From Diphasiastrum complanatum (taxonomy: Eukaryota; Streptophyta; Lycopodiopsida; Lycopodiales; Lycopodiaceae), in NCBI GenBank assembly GCA_029204225.1, contig CM055114.1:12354455-12418454 (forward strand): a stretch of 64,000 nucleotides of DNA. Reading direction: 5' to 3'. The position numbers and the translations under genes were made by a program. Below are positions 1 through 11,207 of the stretch, piece after piece. Position 1 is the first letter of the stretch. Every line of letters begins with the position of its first letter. A model generated the notes under the pieces. That model saw only the letters and a program-made list of their open reading frames with translations, made no database searches and had not been told where the DNA came from.

Positions 1-710
1 GAAATCACTTCTGGCGCACTTTGAACACTTTCTCCATGGCAATCACTCTGTTTTGGTGTACCGTACTTGCAGGTATAGTTAGGGTGCCTTTCGTTTGGAG
101 GCTATAGCCTTTCGTTTGGTCAAAATAGGCTAAAGGAGGTGAAAATAAGGGCAATTTGGGTTTTTGAACTGTTTCTACAGTGTGAAGAAACTTCACCCTT
201 CAAAGACTTGGGACCCAACAATCTTTTCAGTTTGAAGATTTTTAATGAAGTTGCAATGCACTTTGCACTTCAGACCCTTCAGGCTCTTTCACTTCAATCC
301 AACGGATCCTTTAGATCCAATGACCCACCCATTGTGAAATGACCATCGTTGATCTGTATGAATCAAGATCAGACAATTGTCAACGCGTCTGTGCGTTGAT
401 CAAAGGCCCTCGAAGTACTGAACACTTTGGGCCGCTAGCTGGTGATCATGACTGAACGTGCGACAACTCTCGCGACCTCCCCTTCTTCTCTCTCTACCAG
501 CGATGGAGTTTTCTTACTCCTTCACGGGCTATGGCTGCTCCTCATTAATCGCTCTAGCTGTCTTACTCCTCCACGGCCAGTCGCGGCCTTCCTACCGCAG
601 AATCGCGCTACCAGGACGCCCATTCACAGCCTCTCACAGCTTGAAAAACGTCCTCCTACAGGGAGCTATCTCTGATTTTGTCTCTTGAAACCCTAGCAAT
701 TTTTGAAGAG
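1..710. other. Left flank without recognisable gene
   Basis: I see no supported gene. A 61-codon ATG frame at 503-688 begins with a hydrophobic stretch (around SSLIALAVLLLHG) that could look like a signal peptide, but it lies in CT-rich DNA and nothing else supports it. The last five bases before Copia-1 (711-715, AAGAA) are its target duplication, so this stretch was once continuous with 7152 onward. Confidence 0.5.
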
Positions 711-715
711 AAGAA
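711..715. repeat. Target-site duplication of Copia-1, left copy
   Basis: AAGAA, repeated exactly at 7147-7151 on the other side of the element. Five bases is the usual Copia integrase spacing. Confidence 0.9.
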
Positions 716-1370
716 TGTGAAAAATACAGATCCTAAGTGGATCTAAACTCCAAGATCATTGGCTTGAATGCTTGCACTCCAAACTACATAAGCTAGGAAT
801 TGGCAACACATTCTATGCTACCTAGAATGCAAAGAACTTGATCAAAAAGCATTTATCACAAATGGAAACTTCCATAAACATCAAGTGCGGCCCAAAATAA
901 CATTATACAGTCCATAATACATCAGCCTATCACTTTTGGAAAGCACCTAAGATCATACACAATAGCTTGAAGACAATACACACAACAATGCTCTCAATGG
1001 AGGAAGAAACAATGACAATGATCTATTGATCTCAATGAAGCATACAAAAGGTTTCTCCAACCTGTTCTCCACGACTTCCCTACTATTTATGGATGAGGAA
1101 GATGACTCTCTCTCCTCTCTCTAGAAGGTACTTGACCCTAGATATTCCCTATATAGGAAAAATAGCTAAAAATGGCTTATATGACCAAAATACATCAAAA
1201 TGGTCTCATTTTGAAGGGTATGAAGTTTGACACTTCATCATACTGAAAAAATACAGTAAATAAAAACATTGTGGCCTGGTTCACACGTGTGAAACTCCAG
1301 AACCAAAACTATTTACAATTTTAGCCAATTTAGGCCTCAAACTAGCTAGGAAATGTTGACAATTTTCACA
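716..1370 (-). repeat. Copia-1 3' LTR
   Basis: A 655-bp LTR with termini TGTGAAAA and TTTTCACA, which form a short inverted repeat with the canonical TG/CA ends. It matches 6492-7146 except at base 900. It carries the palindrome TTCACACGTGTGAA at 1280-1293 and a TATA-like CTATATAG at 1149-1156. In element orientation it is the downstream LTR, because the purine tract lies at 1371-1380. Confidence 0.97.
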
Positions 1371-1380
1371 CTCCCTCTTC
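1371..1380 (-). other. Copia-1 polypurine tract
   Basis: The minus strand reads GAAGAGGGAG directly before the 3' LTR, the expected place and composition for the plus-strand DNA primer left by RNase H. Confidence 0.85.
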
Positions 1381-1410
1381 AACATTGGATGCTAGTTTCA
1401 ACATAGTCTT

Positions 1411-4400
1411 TCAGCACATTCCAAGATTAGATCTATGCATTAAATATAGGTCCTTTCCCAATGGTTTGGTGAAGATATCAGCCACACACTCCTTTGAAGA
1501 GACATGTTGAAGCTCCACCTCTTTGGCAATGACTTGATCTCTCACAAAATGGTGAGCAATCTCAATGTGCTTGCTCCTTGCATGAAAAACAGGATTGCTT
1601 GCCAAGCTTTGGGCTGAAAGGTTATCACAAAGTATGATTGGAGTCTTCTCTGGTTCCAGCAAGTGAAGATCCAATAACATCCTCTTGATCCAAAGAATCT
1701 CCTTGGTGCATGTTGTTAATGCCTTGTACTCGGCTTCGGTGGAAGATAGAGAGATAGTTGGTTGCTTCTTTGATAGCCATGAGACCACTCCATCTCCAAG
1801 ATAGATTGCAAAGGCACTTGTTGACTTCCTATCCATTTGATCACCTGCAAAATCTGAATCTGAAAATCCACAAAGGTTAGGTGTAGTACCTCCATACAAG
1901 ATGCCAAAATCTCTAGATCCCGAGATGTATCTAAGTACTCTCTTTCCTAGCTTCCAATGAGCCTCACTAGGATCTTGCATAAATTGACTTAGTTTACCAA
2001 CCACAAAGCTTAGATCAGGTCTTGTGATGGTTAACCATATAAGAGATCCTATTAGCTTTCTATAGAGAGTAATGTCCTTGAAGGATCTTTCATTACTTCT
2101 TGTAGTTAGCTTTACATTTGATTCCATAGGAGTAGAAACAACTTTACAATCTTCCATATGAAACCTTTTTAGAATAGAGTTAACATACTTTTCTTGACAT
2201 ATGAATGTAGATTTAGAAGTTCTAATAATCTCTATTCCTAAGATATAATGAAGTTTACCAAGATCTTGAATTTCAAACTCTCTTTTGAGTGCCATCTTGA
2301 TTTCATCTATATCTAGATTGTTACCACCACTTAAGATAATGTCATCAACATAGATCAAAAGTAAAGTGATATCATTTACATTCAATCTAAAGTAGAGAGA
2401 ATGATCATACTCACTCATAACAAAGTTTTGAGAAAGTAAGAAGGAATTGAGCTTAGCATACCAACTCCTTGGTGCTTGCTTTAGCCCATACAAACTCTTT
2501 TGGAGATAGCACACATGATTAGGCTCATCATGTGAAACATAGCCCTTGGGTTGCTCCATGTAAATATCTTCTTCAAGATCACCATTCAAGAAGGCATTAG
2601 TAACATCCATTTGCCACATATCCCAATCATAAAGAGTTGCAAGAGAGATTAGGATTCGAATAGTTACCATCTTTGCCACGGGTGCAAAGGTCTCATCATA
2701 GTCAATACCATATTCTTGAGCATACCCCTTTGCCACCAACCTTGCCTTGTACTTGTTGATTGATCCATCTTGATTTGTCTTGATCTTGAAGATCCACTTA
2801 CAACCAATTGCCTTCTTGTCCTTTGGAAGCTTTACCAACCTCCATGTGTTGCTTTTGATGAGTGCTTGATGCTCATGATCCATGGCTTGGATCCATTCCT
2901 TCTTTTGAATTGCTTCACCTACACAAGTTGGTTCATCAAAAGAGGTAAGAAAAGCAAAGTTAGAGTTGTCCACCACTTGCTTTCCTTTTTCATCATAGGT
3001 TAGCCTTGATGGCTTAGCCCTTTGCCTTTGAGTCTTCCTTGAAGTTTGCTTTGGAGTGGCATCTCCATCTTCATCCAAGACATCTTGCACATCATGATGA
3101 TTAGTAGGCACATCAACATCAACATCAACAACATTGGAAACATTCTCTTCATGAAAGATGACATCCCTACTTATGACAACTTTCTTTGTAGAAGGAATGT
3201 ACACTTTGTAAGCCTTGCTTACTTCACTATAGCCAACAAACACACCCTTCTTTGATGAAGGATCTTCTTTAGTTCTATCATCAAGTGTGATATTGACAAA
3301 ACATGTACATCCAAAGATCCTACAATGCTTGACACTCGGCCTTCTACCATAAAGAACCTCATGAGGAGTTTTACCATCCAAGGAAGCACTTGTCCATCTA
3401 TTACATAGATAGTTAGCACATGCTAAAGCTTCCCCCCAAAAAGACTTAGCAAGATTAGCATGTAGTCTCATTGCCTTGGCACATTCACAAAGGGTTCTAT
3501 TCTTCCTCTCGGCCACTCCATTCTGTTGTGGAGTCCTAGGACTAGACATCTCCCTCTTAATCCCATGTGCTATACAAAAGTCTTTGAACCTATTTGAGGT
3601 GTATTCCCCTCCATTATCAGATCTTAAGCATTTGATCTTTGTATTGAATTGGTTTTCCATTTCATTCTTGAGCTTGACAAATGCAGCAAACACTTCATCC
3701 TTACTTTTAAGAAGATAGATCCAAGTATACCTACTAAAGTCATCAATGAAAGTTGCATACATCTTTGCCCCACCATTGCTAGTTGTACTAGAAGAATGAA
3801 TATCAGAATGCACAAGTTGAAAAGCTTCTTTAGATCTAGAAGTAGATCTAGAATAAGCAAGTCTATGAGATTTGGACAAGGCACAATGTTCACAAACACT
3901 ATTGTTTGCAACAAGACTTTTAGGGAGACCAAGAACAAGCTCTTTCTTTGCCATTACCTCCAAAGATTTGAAGTTGGGATGGCCCAACCTCTTGTGCCAA
4001 ACTTCTTGGTTTGTCAATTGCTCCCTAGCCATACATCCTTCATGATTAGAGATCACACATGCATCAAGCTTGAAAAGTTTACCATGCCTCCTACCTTGAG
4101 CAATCAAGGATCCACATTTACTTATCAAACATGCATCTCCAATGAACTCCACATCAAGTCCTTTGTCAATCATTTGACTTACACTAAGCAAATTCTTAGT
4201 GATTGAAGGAATGTACAAAACATTTTCAAGATTTGCTTTCCTATTTGTTGAAAGGGAAATAGGAATAGTGCCTATGCCTTTGATGTCACATTGACCATCA
4301 TTTGCAGTGTAGATGATGTTACCTTCTCCCTCATAAGACAATAAGGATGTAAAGTATTCCTTATGTCTTGTCATGTGAGATGAGGCTCCACTATCAATCC

Positions 4401-5319
4401 ACCAAGGATCATTATCATCTATGTTGGCTAACAAACTTGAAGTCATAACAAGTGATTCACATGTGTTATGTTCTTCCTCATCTATTGTAAGATTTCCTTG
4501 CCTCTTTCCTTGCTCTCTTTTCTTCTTATAACATTCATTTGCAAAATGACCTTTTATCCCACAATAAAAGCACTTGAACTTTGACTTATTGTTCTTAGTA
4601 GAAGAGGAAGAGGAAGAGTGATCATCATGATCAAAGTTACCACCTTTGGACCATTTCCCTTTGCCTTTACCTTTGCCCTTGAATTTGCCTTTTGTGAAGA
4701 AAGCCTCTTCACCTCCACCTTGCAAGGATGCACCATCAAGCTTTGATTGCAACCTATGTTCTTCAGCCAATAAGATTTCTTGCAAGTCAACCACACTTGG
4801 CAAGACTCTTTGAATGGCAAAACTTTGCACAAGGTTAGCATGTTCATTTAGCAAACCATTCAACATAACTTGGACTATTTCACCATCTTTTATGTTCTCA
4901 TCAATGCATGCTAAATCATCACTTAGGGACTTAACTCTCAAGATAAATGCATGAGCACTTTCACCCTCTCTTTGCCTACTAGAAAATATTTGTCTCCTTA
5001 GGGTCAATACCCTAGATGTGGACTTTGATTCAAAGAGCTTCTTTAAGGCATTCCATGCCTCACTTGCACTTTGACACTTTCCAACTTCCTTGAGAAGTTC
5101 ATTTGTAACATTCATTTTAATGATATGAAGAGCCCTTTTGGCCTTCTTATCAAACCTTTGTTGCTCTTGAAGTGTGAGAGGTCTCTCTTCAATTTCTGCA
5201 ACTATGTCCATGAGTTCATTCAACTCAAGTAAGGACTCCATCCTCACTTTCCAAGTAGAGTAGTTTGATGAACTCAACCTTTCACTAGACTCTAGCATGA
5301 TCCCACCATTGGAAGCCAT
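1411..5319 (-). CDS. Copia-1 gag-pol polyprotein (intact)
   Basis: One 1302-aa frame encodes all Copia proteins in Copia order (protease, integrase, reverse transcriptase, RNase H). The ATG at 5319 is the first codon of a conserved gag N-terminus shared with Copia-2, -3 and -4. Gag fills about residues 1-245, followed by a CX2CX4HX4C knuckle at 250-263. The protease DSGASSH starts at about D309. A pre-integrase WHKRLGHP motif lies near 438. The integrase core acidic residues sit in HSD (about 506), RSDNGG (about 565) and AERKN (about 604). The RT has YVDD at 990-993, and RNase H has SDSDFAGD near 1155 and SSTEAEY near 1195. No stop, frameshift or missing catalytic residue was found. Cleavage by its own protease is inferred from the family. 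Confidence 0.96.
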   Translation of the reverse strand: MASNGGIMLESSERLSSSNYSTWKVRMESLLELNELMDIVAEIEERPLTLQEQQRFDKKAKRALHIIKMNVTNELLKEVGKCQSASEAWNALKKLFESKSTSRVLTLRRQIFSSRQREGESAHAFILRVKSLSDDLACIDENIKDGEIVQVMLNGLLNEHANLVQSFAIQRVLPSVVDLQEILLAEEHRLQSKLDGASLQGGGEEAFFTKGKFKGKGKGKGKWSKGGNFDHDDHSSSSSSTKNNKSKFKCFYCGIKGHFANECYKKKREQGKRQGNLTIDEEEHNTCESLVMTSSLLANIDDNDPWWIDSGASSHMTRHKEYFTSLLSYEGEGNIIYTANDGQCDIKGIGTIPISLSTNRKANLENVLYIPSITKNLLSVSQMIDKGLDVEFIGDACLISKCGSLIAQGRRHGKLFKLDACVISNHEGCMAREQLTNQEVWHKRLGHPNFKSLEVMAKKELVLGLPKSLVANNSVCEHCALSKSHRLAYSRSTSRSKEAFQLVHSDIHSSSTTSNGGAKMYATFIDDFSRYTWIYLLKSKDEVFAAFVKLKNEMENQFNTKIKCLRSDNGGEYTSNRFKDFCIAHGIKREMSSPRTPQQNGVAERKNRTLCECAKAMRLHANLAKSFWGEALACANYLCNRWTSASLDGKTPHEVLYGRRPSVKHCRIFGCTCFVNITLDDRTKEDPSSKKGVFVGYSEVSKAYKVYIPSTKKVVISRDVIFHEENVSNVVDVDVDVPTNHHDVQDVLDEDGDATPKQTSRKTQRQRAKPSRLTYDEKGKQVVDNSNFAFLTSFDEPTCVGEAIQKKEWIQAMDHEHQALIKSNTWRLVKLPKDKKAIGCKWIFKIKTNQDGSINKYKARLVAKGYAQEYGIDYDETFAPVAKMVTIRILISLATLYDWDMWQMDVTNAFLNGDLEEDIYMEQPKGYVSHDEPNHVCYLQKSLYGLKQAPRSWYAKLNSFLLSQNFVMSEYDHSLYFRLNVNDITLLLIYVDDIILSGGNNLDIDEIKMALKREFEIQDLGKLHYILGIEIIRTSKSTFICQEKYVNSILKRFHMEDCKVVSTPMESNVKLTTRSNERSFKDITLYRKLIGSLIWLTITRPDLSFVVGKLSQFMQDPSEAHWKLGKRVLRYISGSRDFGILYGGTTPNLCGFSDSDFAGDQMDRKSTSAFAIYLGDGVVSWLSKKQPTISLSSTEAEYKALTTCTKEILWIKRMLLDLHLLEPEKTPIILCDNLSAQSLASNPVFHARSKHIEIAHHFVRDQVIAKEVELQHVSSKECVADIFTKPLGKDLYLMHRSNLGMC

Positions 5320-6479
5320 GATTCTAATGTTTCTTCAACTTTTAGGTTCTGTCCTAAAGCACTTAGCACTCACTTTTCTCTCAACAAATGATAGATAAAG
5401 AGATCTATGAAGATTTAGGACCCTAAAACACTTCTATCTTGAACCTAGATGGTTTCCAAGCATAGAAAGGAAGATTGAAACACATGCAACACTTTGCACA
5501 CACTAAGAATGGATTACAAAATCAAACCAACCTGAACACACTCTTGCTTAAGCTCTCAAACTTTCCAGCAAGTGACCAAATCAAGTTATGGTGTGAAGAG
5601 TTACTTGCATTCTTAGAAAATACCCAAAACTAGGATGCCAAGATTACCTAGTAATGAACAAACTTGATCAACATATGATCAACACACTAAGATATTGATT
5701 CAACCTGTAAAACCACATGTAAACCACACTTCTAAAAGTTTATAAACTCCATCAAGTGATAAATACAAGATTTAGAGGTGAATGAATGAGCACACTTAGT
5801 GAATCACAAGACTAGCTTCACTATCTTGTCAAATCTTGGTGTTTAGATGTAGATCTAAGATCACTTCACATGAGAATGTTCCTCAACCTGTTAAGAACCT
5901 GAAAACACACTTGCATAATGGTTAACACCTTCCAGCAAATGCTCCAATCAAATTACATAAGGAGAGTTACTTACATGCTCAACAAAGTACACCAAAATTT
6001 ATGCCAAAATTGATGACAATCTTTACAATATGCTCTTCACAATGGAGCTTACAATATGTTCACCCAAAAAAGGGGATCTTTCATCCAAATGGGAGCTTTG
6101 CTCAGCCTTTAGGAGAATTACAACTCACTCAAAAGAGCATTTGTCATCCACTTAAGGAGAAGTTTCATCCACTTAAGGAGAGTGTTCATCCAAGAATGGA
6201 GATTGTCAACAATAGGATTGAAAAGAACATTGTTAGTATTGAATATGCACAAGCCTCACAATCACAAATGATTAGGTGTTATGATCTGATCCAAAATAGT
6301 TTCTTTTCAGCCTCTGATCTTCAATAGACCTGAAATATGCTTTTGATCCACAAGTTCAACTCACAAAACAAAGGTTAGTAAGATTTGATCAACAAAGCAA
6401 TGCAAAATCATGCTAGAACTTGATCAAACATCCAAATATCACCAAAAATGGAATACTTACTGTAAATAGAAGCCAACCA
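5320..6479 (-). other. Copia-1 untranslated leader
   Basis: About 1.16 kb lies between the primer-binding site and the gag ATG, long for a Copia leader. It has no sense ORF of note. At 6144-6203 the opposite strand carries two near-identical 21-bp units (CATCCACTTAAGGAG plus six bases) and a third diverged unit. These keep an antisense 108-codon frame open (6001-6327), which I do not take as a gene. Packaging or dimerisation signals would be expected here but cannot be pointed to. Confidence 0.6.
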
Positions 6480-6491
6480 GCTCTGATACCA
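6480..6491 (-). other. Copia-1 primer-binding site (tRNA-iMet)
   Basis: The minus strand reads TGGTATCAGAGC immediately after the 5' LTR, complementary to the 3' end of plant initiator-Met tRNA and the commonest Copia PBS. It fixes the element's orientation. Confidence 0.95.
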
Positions 6492-7146
6492 TGTGAAAAA
6501 TACAGATCCTAAGTGGATCTAAACTCCAAGATCATTGGCTTGAATGCTTGCACTCCAAACTACATAAGCTAGGAATTGGCAACACATTCTATGCTACCTA
6601 GAATGCAAAGAACTTGATCAAAAAGCATTTATCACAAATGGAAACTTCCATAAACATCAAGTGCGGCCCAAAATAGCATTATACAGTCCATAATACATCA
6701 GCCTATCACTTTTGGAAAGCACCTAAGATCATACACAATAGCTTGAAGACAATACACACAACAATGCTCTCAATGGAGGAAGAAACAATGACAATGATCT
6801 ATTGATCTCAATGAAGCATACAAAAGGTTTCTCCAACCTGTTCTCCACGACTTCCCTACTATTTATGGATGAGGAAGATGACTCTCTCTCCTCTCTCTAG
6901 AAGGTACTTGACCCTAGATATTCCCTATATAGGAAAAATAGCTAAAAATGGCTTATATGACCAAAATACATCAAAATGGTCTCATTTTGAAGGGTATGAA
7001 GTTTGACACTTCATCATACTGAAAAAATACAGTAAATAAAAACATTGTGGCCTGGTTCACACGTGTGAAACTCCAGAACCAAAACTATTTACAATTTTAG
7101 CCAATTTAGGCCTCAAACTAGCTAGGAAATGTTGACAATTTTCACA
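6492..7146 (-). repeat. Copia-1 5' LTR with promoter
   Basis: A 655-bp LTR, the upstream copy in element orientation. The G-box palindrome TTCACACGTGTGAA (7056-7069) lies about 77-90 bases into the LTR. A TATA-like CTATATAG (6925-6932) follows about 125 bases further on, a plausible U3 promoter layout for minus-strand transcription. Start-site position is inferred. Confidence 0.95.
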
Positions 7147-7490
7147 AAGAATATACTGAGCTTTACTCAGGCTTTCCCTGAGCTTTCCTTTGCACCTCCT
7201 AGCTGACTGAGGTCGCCCTACTGTAGGTTATCTTCTGCTCCAAACTGCTCTTCAAACGGTATTCGATTGGATTCAAACCAATCACAAACGCCAAGCAACC
7301 CTCCAGAAGAATTTTTCAGCTTCAAACTTGCTTGCTTTTTTATTCAACCAACAATTCCTTGTGTCTGAATCCTTTTTATAGTTTTGAGCCATTCCATGAA
7401 TCTCCACAGACTCGGTTTTGTGCTTCCTAGCCAACAAACCATCATGAATTCGCAGCTCTCTGTTCTTGTCTGGTGATTCCAGCCACCAAG

Positions 7491-7503
7491 GGTTCTGATA
7501 CCA
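7491..7503 (-). other. Possible decayed primer-binding site
   Basis: The minus strand reads TGGTATCAGAACC, which matches the Met-type PBS for ten bases. It suggests a minus-strand LTR ending near 7504, with Copia-1 inserted in its old internal region. No gag homology could be confirmed beside it, so this is tentative. Confidence 0.35.
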
Positions 7504-9000
7504 AGTTAAGAAAAACACAATTGAAAGCACCCAACCGGATCAATCACCACAGCACAACGTCAAGTGCAACAAGAATACAGAATTACTCTCTTCAAACTGT
7601 ATATTCAAGAACTACTAGTAAGTACAAAGATGAGCTCCTTAGAAACACTCAAAGGGCTCGTAAAAGAAAGATGGCTCGGTAACTCTAGAACTAAGCACAC
7701 GTGGTGCCGTCGAAATAGGAAAGCATTGTATAAGTCAATCATTGCTATTTTAACTGTTTCTCCATAGTTTTTGGTGGAAATCAAAGGATTTTTGATGGTT
7801 TTAGTGGAATTGAAGTTTTTTTGCTTGAAACTGATCATAGGTACTGGTGTAGTATGTTTTCTAGATTGTACTTGCTGTTTTGCAGTCATTATTGATTGGA
7901 TCTAATGATTGCATGATGTTGGAATAATCAAAAGGTGGATTAAATAGTGATTTTGGACCAAAAATTGGGGTTTTTGGACCATAAATGGGCTATAGAAACC
8001 ATAATTGACTAGAATCAAAACTTTTGGTGCTTGCACGCAATGGATTCACAGGGATTTGGATATGATTGCATGAATTTGTGGATTTTTCCCACAAACTTTG
8101 GTCAAAAACCAAGGTTTTTTGATGTTTTTTGGACTAATTTTGGGGTAGATCTCAAAATTCTCAGCCAAGACTTGGTATGAACGTTTTTAGAGATGTAATG
8201 AAGCTTTCCCTGATCTTTCATGAAGTTTGGAAGGGATTAGACACCAGTAGGAGGCTCAAAACACCAAAAATTAGTGTATTTTTTATGATCTCTTAGTATG
8301 AATACCTCTCACTTGGGGGTCTGAACCTGTTGGTTCTTGTTACAAGCTTAAATATATGATGTATTGCGTTTGTTTTGAGCCATCATGCATCCAATTTGGA
8401 TAGGTGATCATTAGACACCATCATGTTGAAGTTTTGCTTGTTGAAGGAGGCCAAAAATGTATTATTTGCATGATCTGAGCTTATGATTGCTTGCTGGACC
8501 TGTTAGAAGCTTCTATGCCTCTCTAATGAACCTTAGTAGAGTGCTTGTAATCTCTTAGCCAAGGCTTATTGGGCTGGAGTTGAATTTTTGATGATTTCTC
8601 TCTCCAAAAGTGCGCCCTCCTACCTATTTTTGTGCATTTACTGCTCGCACGTGTGAAGCCTAGGTGGCAGGATGATGTGGCAAGGCCTTGTAGACCCACT
8701 CTCCCTCCGTACTGTGCTTTACAGCGACCAATTTGGTGTCCTGTAGAGACAGTTATATCTGTCGGAAGTTTGGCAATTTTTGAACTAAAATTTGCACAGT
8801 TTTGGAAATGTTCTGATGCATGCATGCTTGTAATTCAGGTAGTGCTTTTCTGTTGATGAAAATGTATGGATAGACCTGTATGCATGCATGGATGCATGTT
8901 GCATGCGTATTCAAAAGATTTCTTGCATGAAGCTATTTTTGGCAATTTTAGATTAGAAAACAGATTTCCTAGTGGCTAGGCTAATGACGAAATTTTTTTT

Positions 9001-9365
9001 GTTTTTACGAAAAATTCAATGCATGTGAAATTTGTTGCACGCAGAATGTTTCAAAATGATTTCAATATGTGACAGTGCTTGTGAATTTGATAAATCGATC
9101 ATTTTAATCGATTTCACAGTTGGTCCATTTCGAATGAATTTCGAAAATCCCAGTGCTAATTTCCCAGTTTCTTGGCAATTTACGTAAAAATTGATTTTTT
9201 TTTAAATCACTGCATGTCATGTAGGATGCATGCTAGATGTTTCAGAATCCTTCTAATATGAGATGGTAACTGTGAAACTGTCAAGTCAATGTTTGGTCGA
9301 TTTTCACAGTTTAGGTCCATATTGAATGGAATTTGAAAATCTCGGTTTACGTAAAATTTGAAGAA
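9001..9365. repeat. Degenerate tandem duplication, period about 190 bp
   Basis: Two successive segments (about 9001-9185 and 9195-9365) share a series of words in the same order: GCATG near the start, AGATGTTTCA/AGAATGTTTCA, a GTGAAA/GTGAAT region, GATTTCACAG/GATTTTCACAG, GGTCCAT, GAATGAATTT/GAATGGAATTT, GAAAATC and TTTACGTAAAA. Alignment needs several small gaps. It may be an internal repeat of an old LTR. Confidence 0.55.
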
Positions 9366-10514
9366 ACCATGGACGTTTTCGATTTGTTCCAATTCATTGG
9401 TTATTGATCAAACAGAAATGACTTATAAAGTGAATGATCTTAATCTGATGTAATTGGTCAGTTCTTTAAGGTCAATGTAACCTTCACTTTTAGTTGAAGA
9501 TTTTGTGAATCTGTCAATTAAGGAGCATTTCTTGTTTTGGGGATCAATAAGGACCAAGAATAATGTAAATCTAGTAGAATAGTTCTATGTTGGTCTATAA
9601 GGGGATTTGCTAGGGATAAAGTGCGGCACTTAATGAACAAATCAAAACTGTCAGGGTGATAGTGCTAAAGTTAGCGATACCAAATTGAACTTTTTTTTGT
9701 ACAAATTTGGGGTTTTGTTAATTTGAATCATTTTTGGAAGGGGGGAAAGAGTGGAAGTCTGATATGTAGATGGTTGTTGGTTTTAGTGATCCAATTATTT
9801 AATTTACATTTAATTCCTAAAGTATAACTAATTTCAAGTGAGAATAAAATTGGAAATTATTTAAGAAGAATGTCTTTGAGAATTTGGATTCCTTTTCCCC
9901 AGTGTGAATTAGAATTTCAAGAATTTGAGTATTCTAAGAAAAAAGTAGTGGCAAGACTGATAATCCATTCATGGAACCATCTCTGTTTTGCAATTGGATT
10001 TGGATCTTGCAAAGTAATGCAGACAGAAGGTGTTCCATACAGGAATCTAGTGATTTGAATTCTTTTCAGTTATAGAGTATTTCTTTATAATGATTGTAAC
10101 AACCAAGAGAGTTCTAACTTGTTAAAAAAATTAAAGTTCTTTGTACCGATTCTGAAATAGATATTGGATATCTATGACAGTATGATATTCGGTTTTTGTT
10201 GAAATCTATGTTTCTTTTGGGTTAGGATACATTCTATTGTATTGGGATGATACATTGTGTCTGTCCATGTTGGGTACAATATGAAATGGTATTCTTTGAG
10301 TAACACTAAAGAAACATGAGAGATTTCAATTGTTAGGATTGTCTCCTGGAATTGGTTGTGAATTTGATCCTATATCTGGGTATAGGATAGCCAAATTGTC
10401 TTTTTTGACTTTTTGGGCAAAACAGATCTGGATGTAGAGGATTCTTGTAGAAAAAGCTAGTGGTATGGGACATCAGTGATTCTAAAGGGGATTTCTTGGG
10501 TAGAATGATATGTA

Positions 10515-11196
10515 TGTTAAAAATTCACAATTCTAGCTTGACTAGTTTTGGTCATATGGCTTGTAAATAGTTAGATGGTCATGATGTGGCTTGTCACACG
10601 TGCCAAATAGCATAGGATTCCATTCATAAGGATGCTCTCAAGTAGACCTAAGTGTTAGAACCTTTGGAATGAGTCCAAATTATGCTTAGATACAAGGGAG
10701 AAAAAATAGGAGCTATTTTTGGTAATTTTTGCATTGTTGAGGGATCTCCAAGATTCCAACCCTAACTTGGTAGGGATGAAAGATCCACCAAAATTAGCAT
10801 TAGGGATAGGTTTAGGGCTACTCATACCTGCCCAAAATCGTGATGGATCATGTATATATAGGTGATGATATCTCACCAAAATCAATCAAGCAATTTCATG
10901 ATTTTTCTCTCATAATGGTGCAATTGCTCTCTATGTTCATAATTGTTTGAGTACTTGTGATTACTAATGATTATAGGATTGAATGTAGGTCTGGTGTACA
11001 GTACTCAGACTGTGGGAGGCCGTACTTTCACACGTGTGAAGCCTTCTTCAAGGATTTGGGCCATTTAGTGAGGTTCAAGCATAGATTTTTGATGGATTTT
11101 GATGGTTTAACTTGTGCTAATCTTATGAAATCATAATCTATTGTTTCCCTCATCATTTCAAGTGTTTTAGGATCCTTATTTGCTGTAATTTTTACA
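10515..11196 (+). repeat. Copia-2 5' LTR with promoter
   Basis: A 682-bp LTR starting TGTTAAAAAT and ending ATTTTTACA. It holds CACACGTGCC at 10595-10604, a TATATATA box at 10853-10860 and the palindrome TTCACACGTGTGAA at 11027-11040. The second copy at 15991-16672 differs at four bases. Confidence 0.96.
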
Positions 11197-11207
11197 TGGT
11201 ATCAGAG
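11197..11207 (+). other. Copia-2 primer-binding site (tRNA-iMet)
   Basis: TGGTATCAGAG follows the LTR directly; the twelfth base is A instead of the usual C. Confidence 0.9.

Larger units (their letters stand above)
716..7146 (-). mobile_element. Copia-1: complete, apparently intact Ty1/Copia retrotransposon
   Basis: A full-length LTR retrotransposon of 6431 bp read on the minus strand. It has two 655-bp LTRs (716-1370 and 6492-7146), a perfect 5-bp target duplication AAGAA (711-715 and 7147-7151), a primer-binding site next to the right-hand LTR, a purine tract next to the left-hand LTR, and one uninterrupted gag-pol frame. By eye the LTRs differ at one position only (a at 900, g at 6676), about 0.15%. 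LTRs are identical at insertion, so this is a very recent insertion. All parts needed for autonomous transposition are visible. The lineage within Copia needs a reverse-transcriptase tree. Confidence 0.96.
7152..10514. other. Intergenic stretch with LTR-like remnants
   Basis: No protein-coding gene is supported. The minus strand carries TGGTATCAGAACC at 7491-7503, a slightly altered Met-type PBS. The plus strand continues AGTTAAGAAAAACA, resembling a Copia LTR edge with a decayed TG, so an old minus-strand LTR may start at 7504. At 8646-8659 is GCACGTGTGAAGCC, resembling the G-box segment of the Copia-2 LTR. At 8814-8910 there is a cluster of CATGCATG-type RY motifs. A degenerate duplication occupies about 9001-9365. 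The rest is AT-rich and shows nothing. Confidence 0.4.

Noticed and set aside
503-688. Small secreted protein candidate
   Set aside because: A hydrophobic start alone in CT-rich DNA is weak; no homologue, promoter or terminator evidence.
7282-7530. Minus-strand 82-codon frame near 7.4 kb
   Set aside because: It overlaps the PBS-like site and shows no gag motif; more likely leader of an old element.
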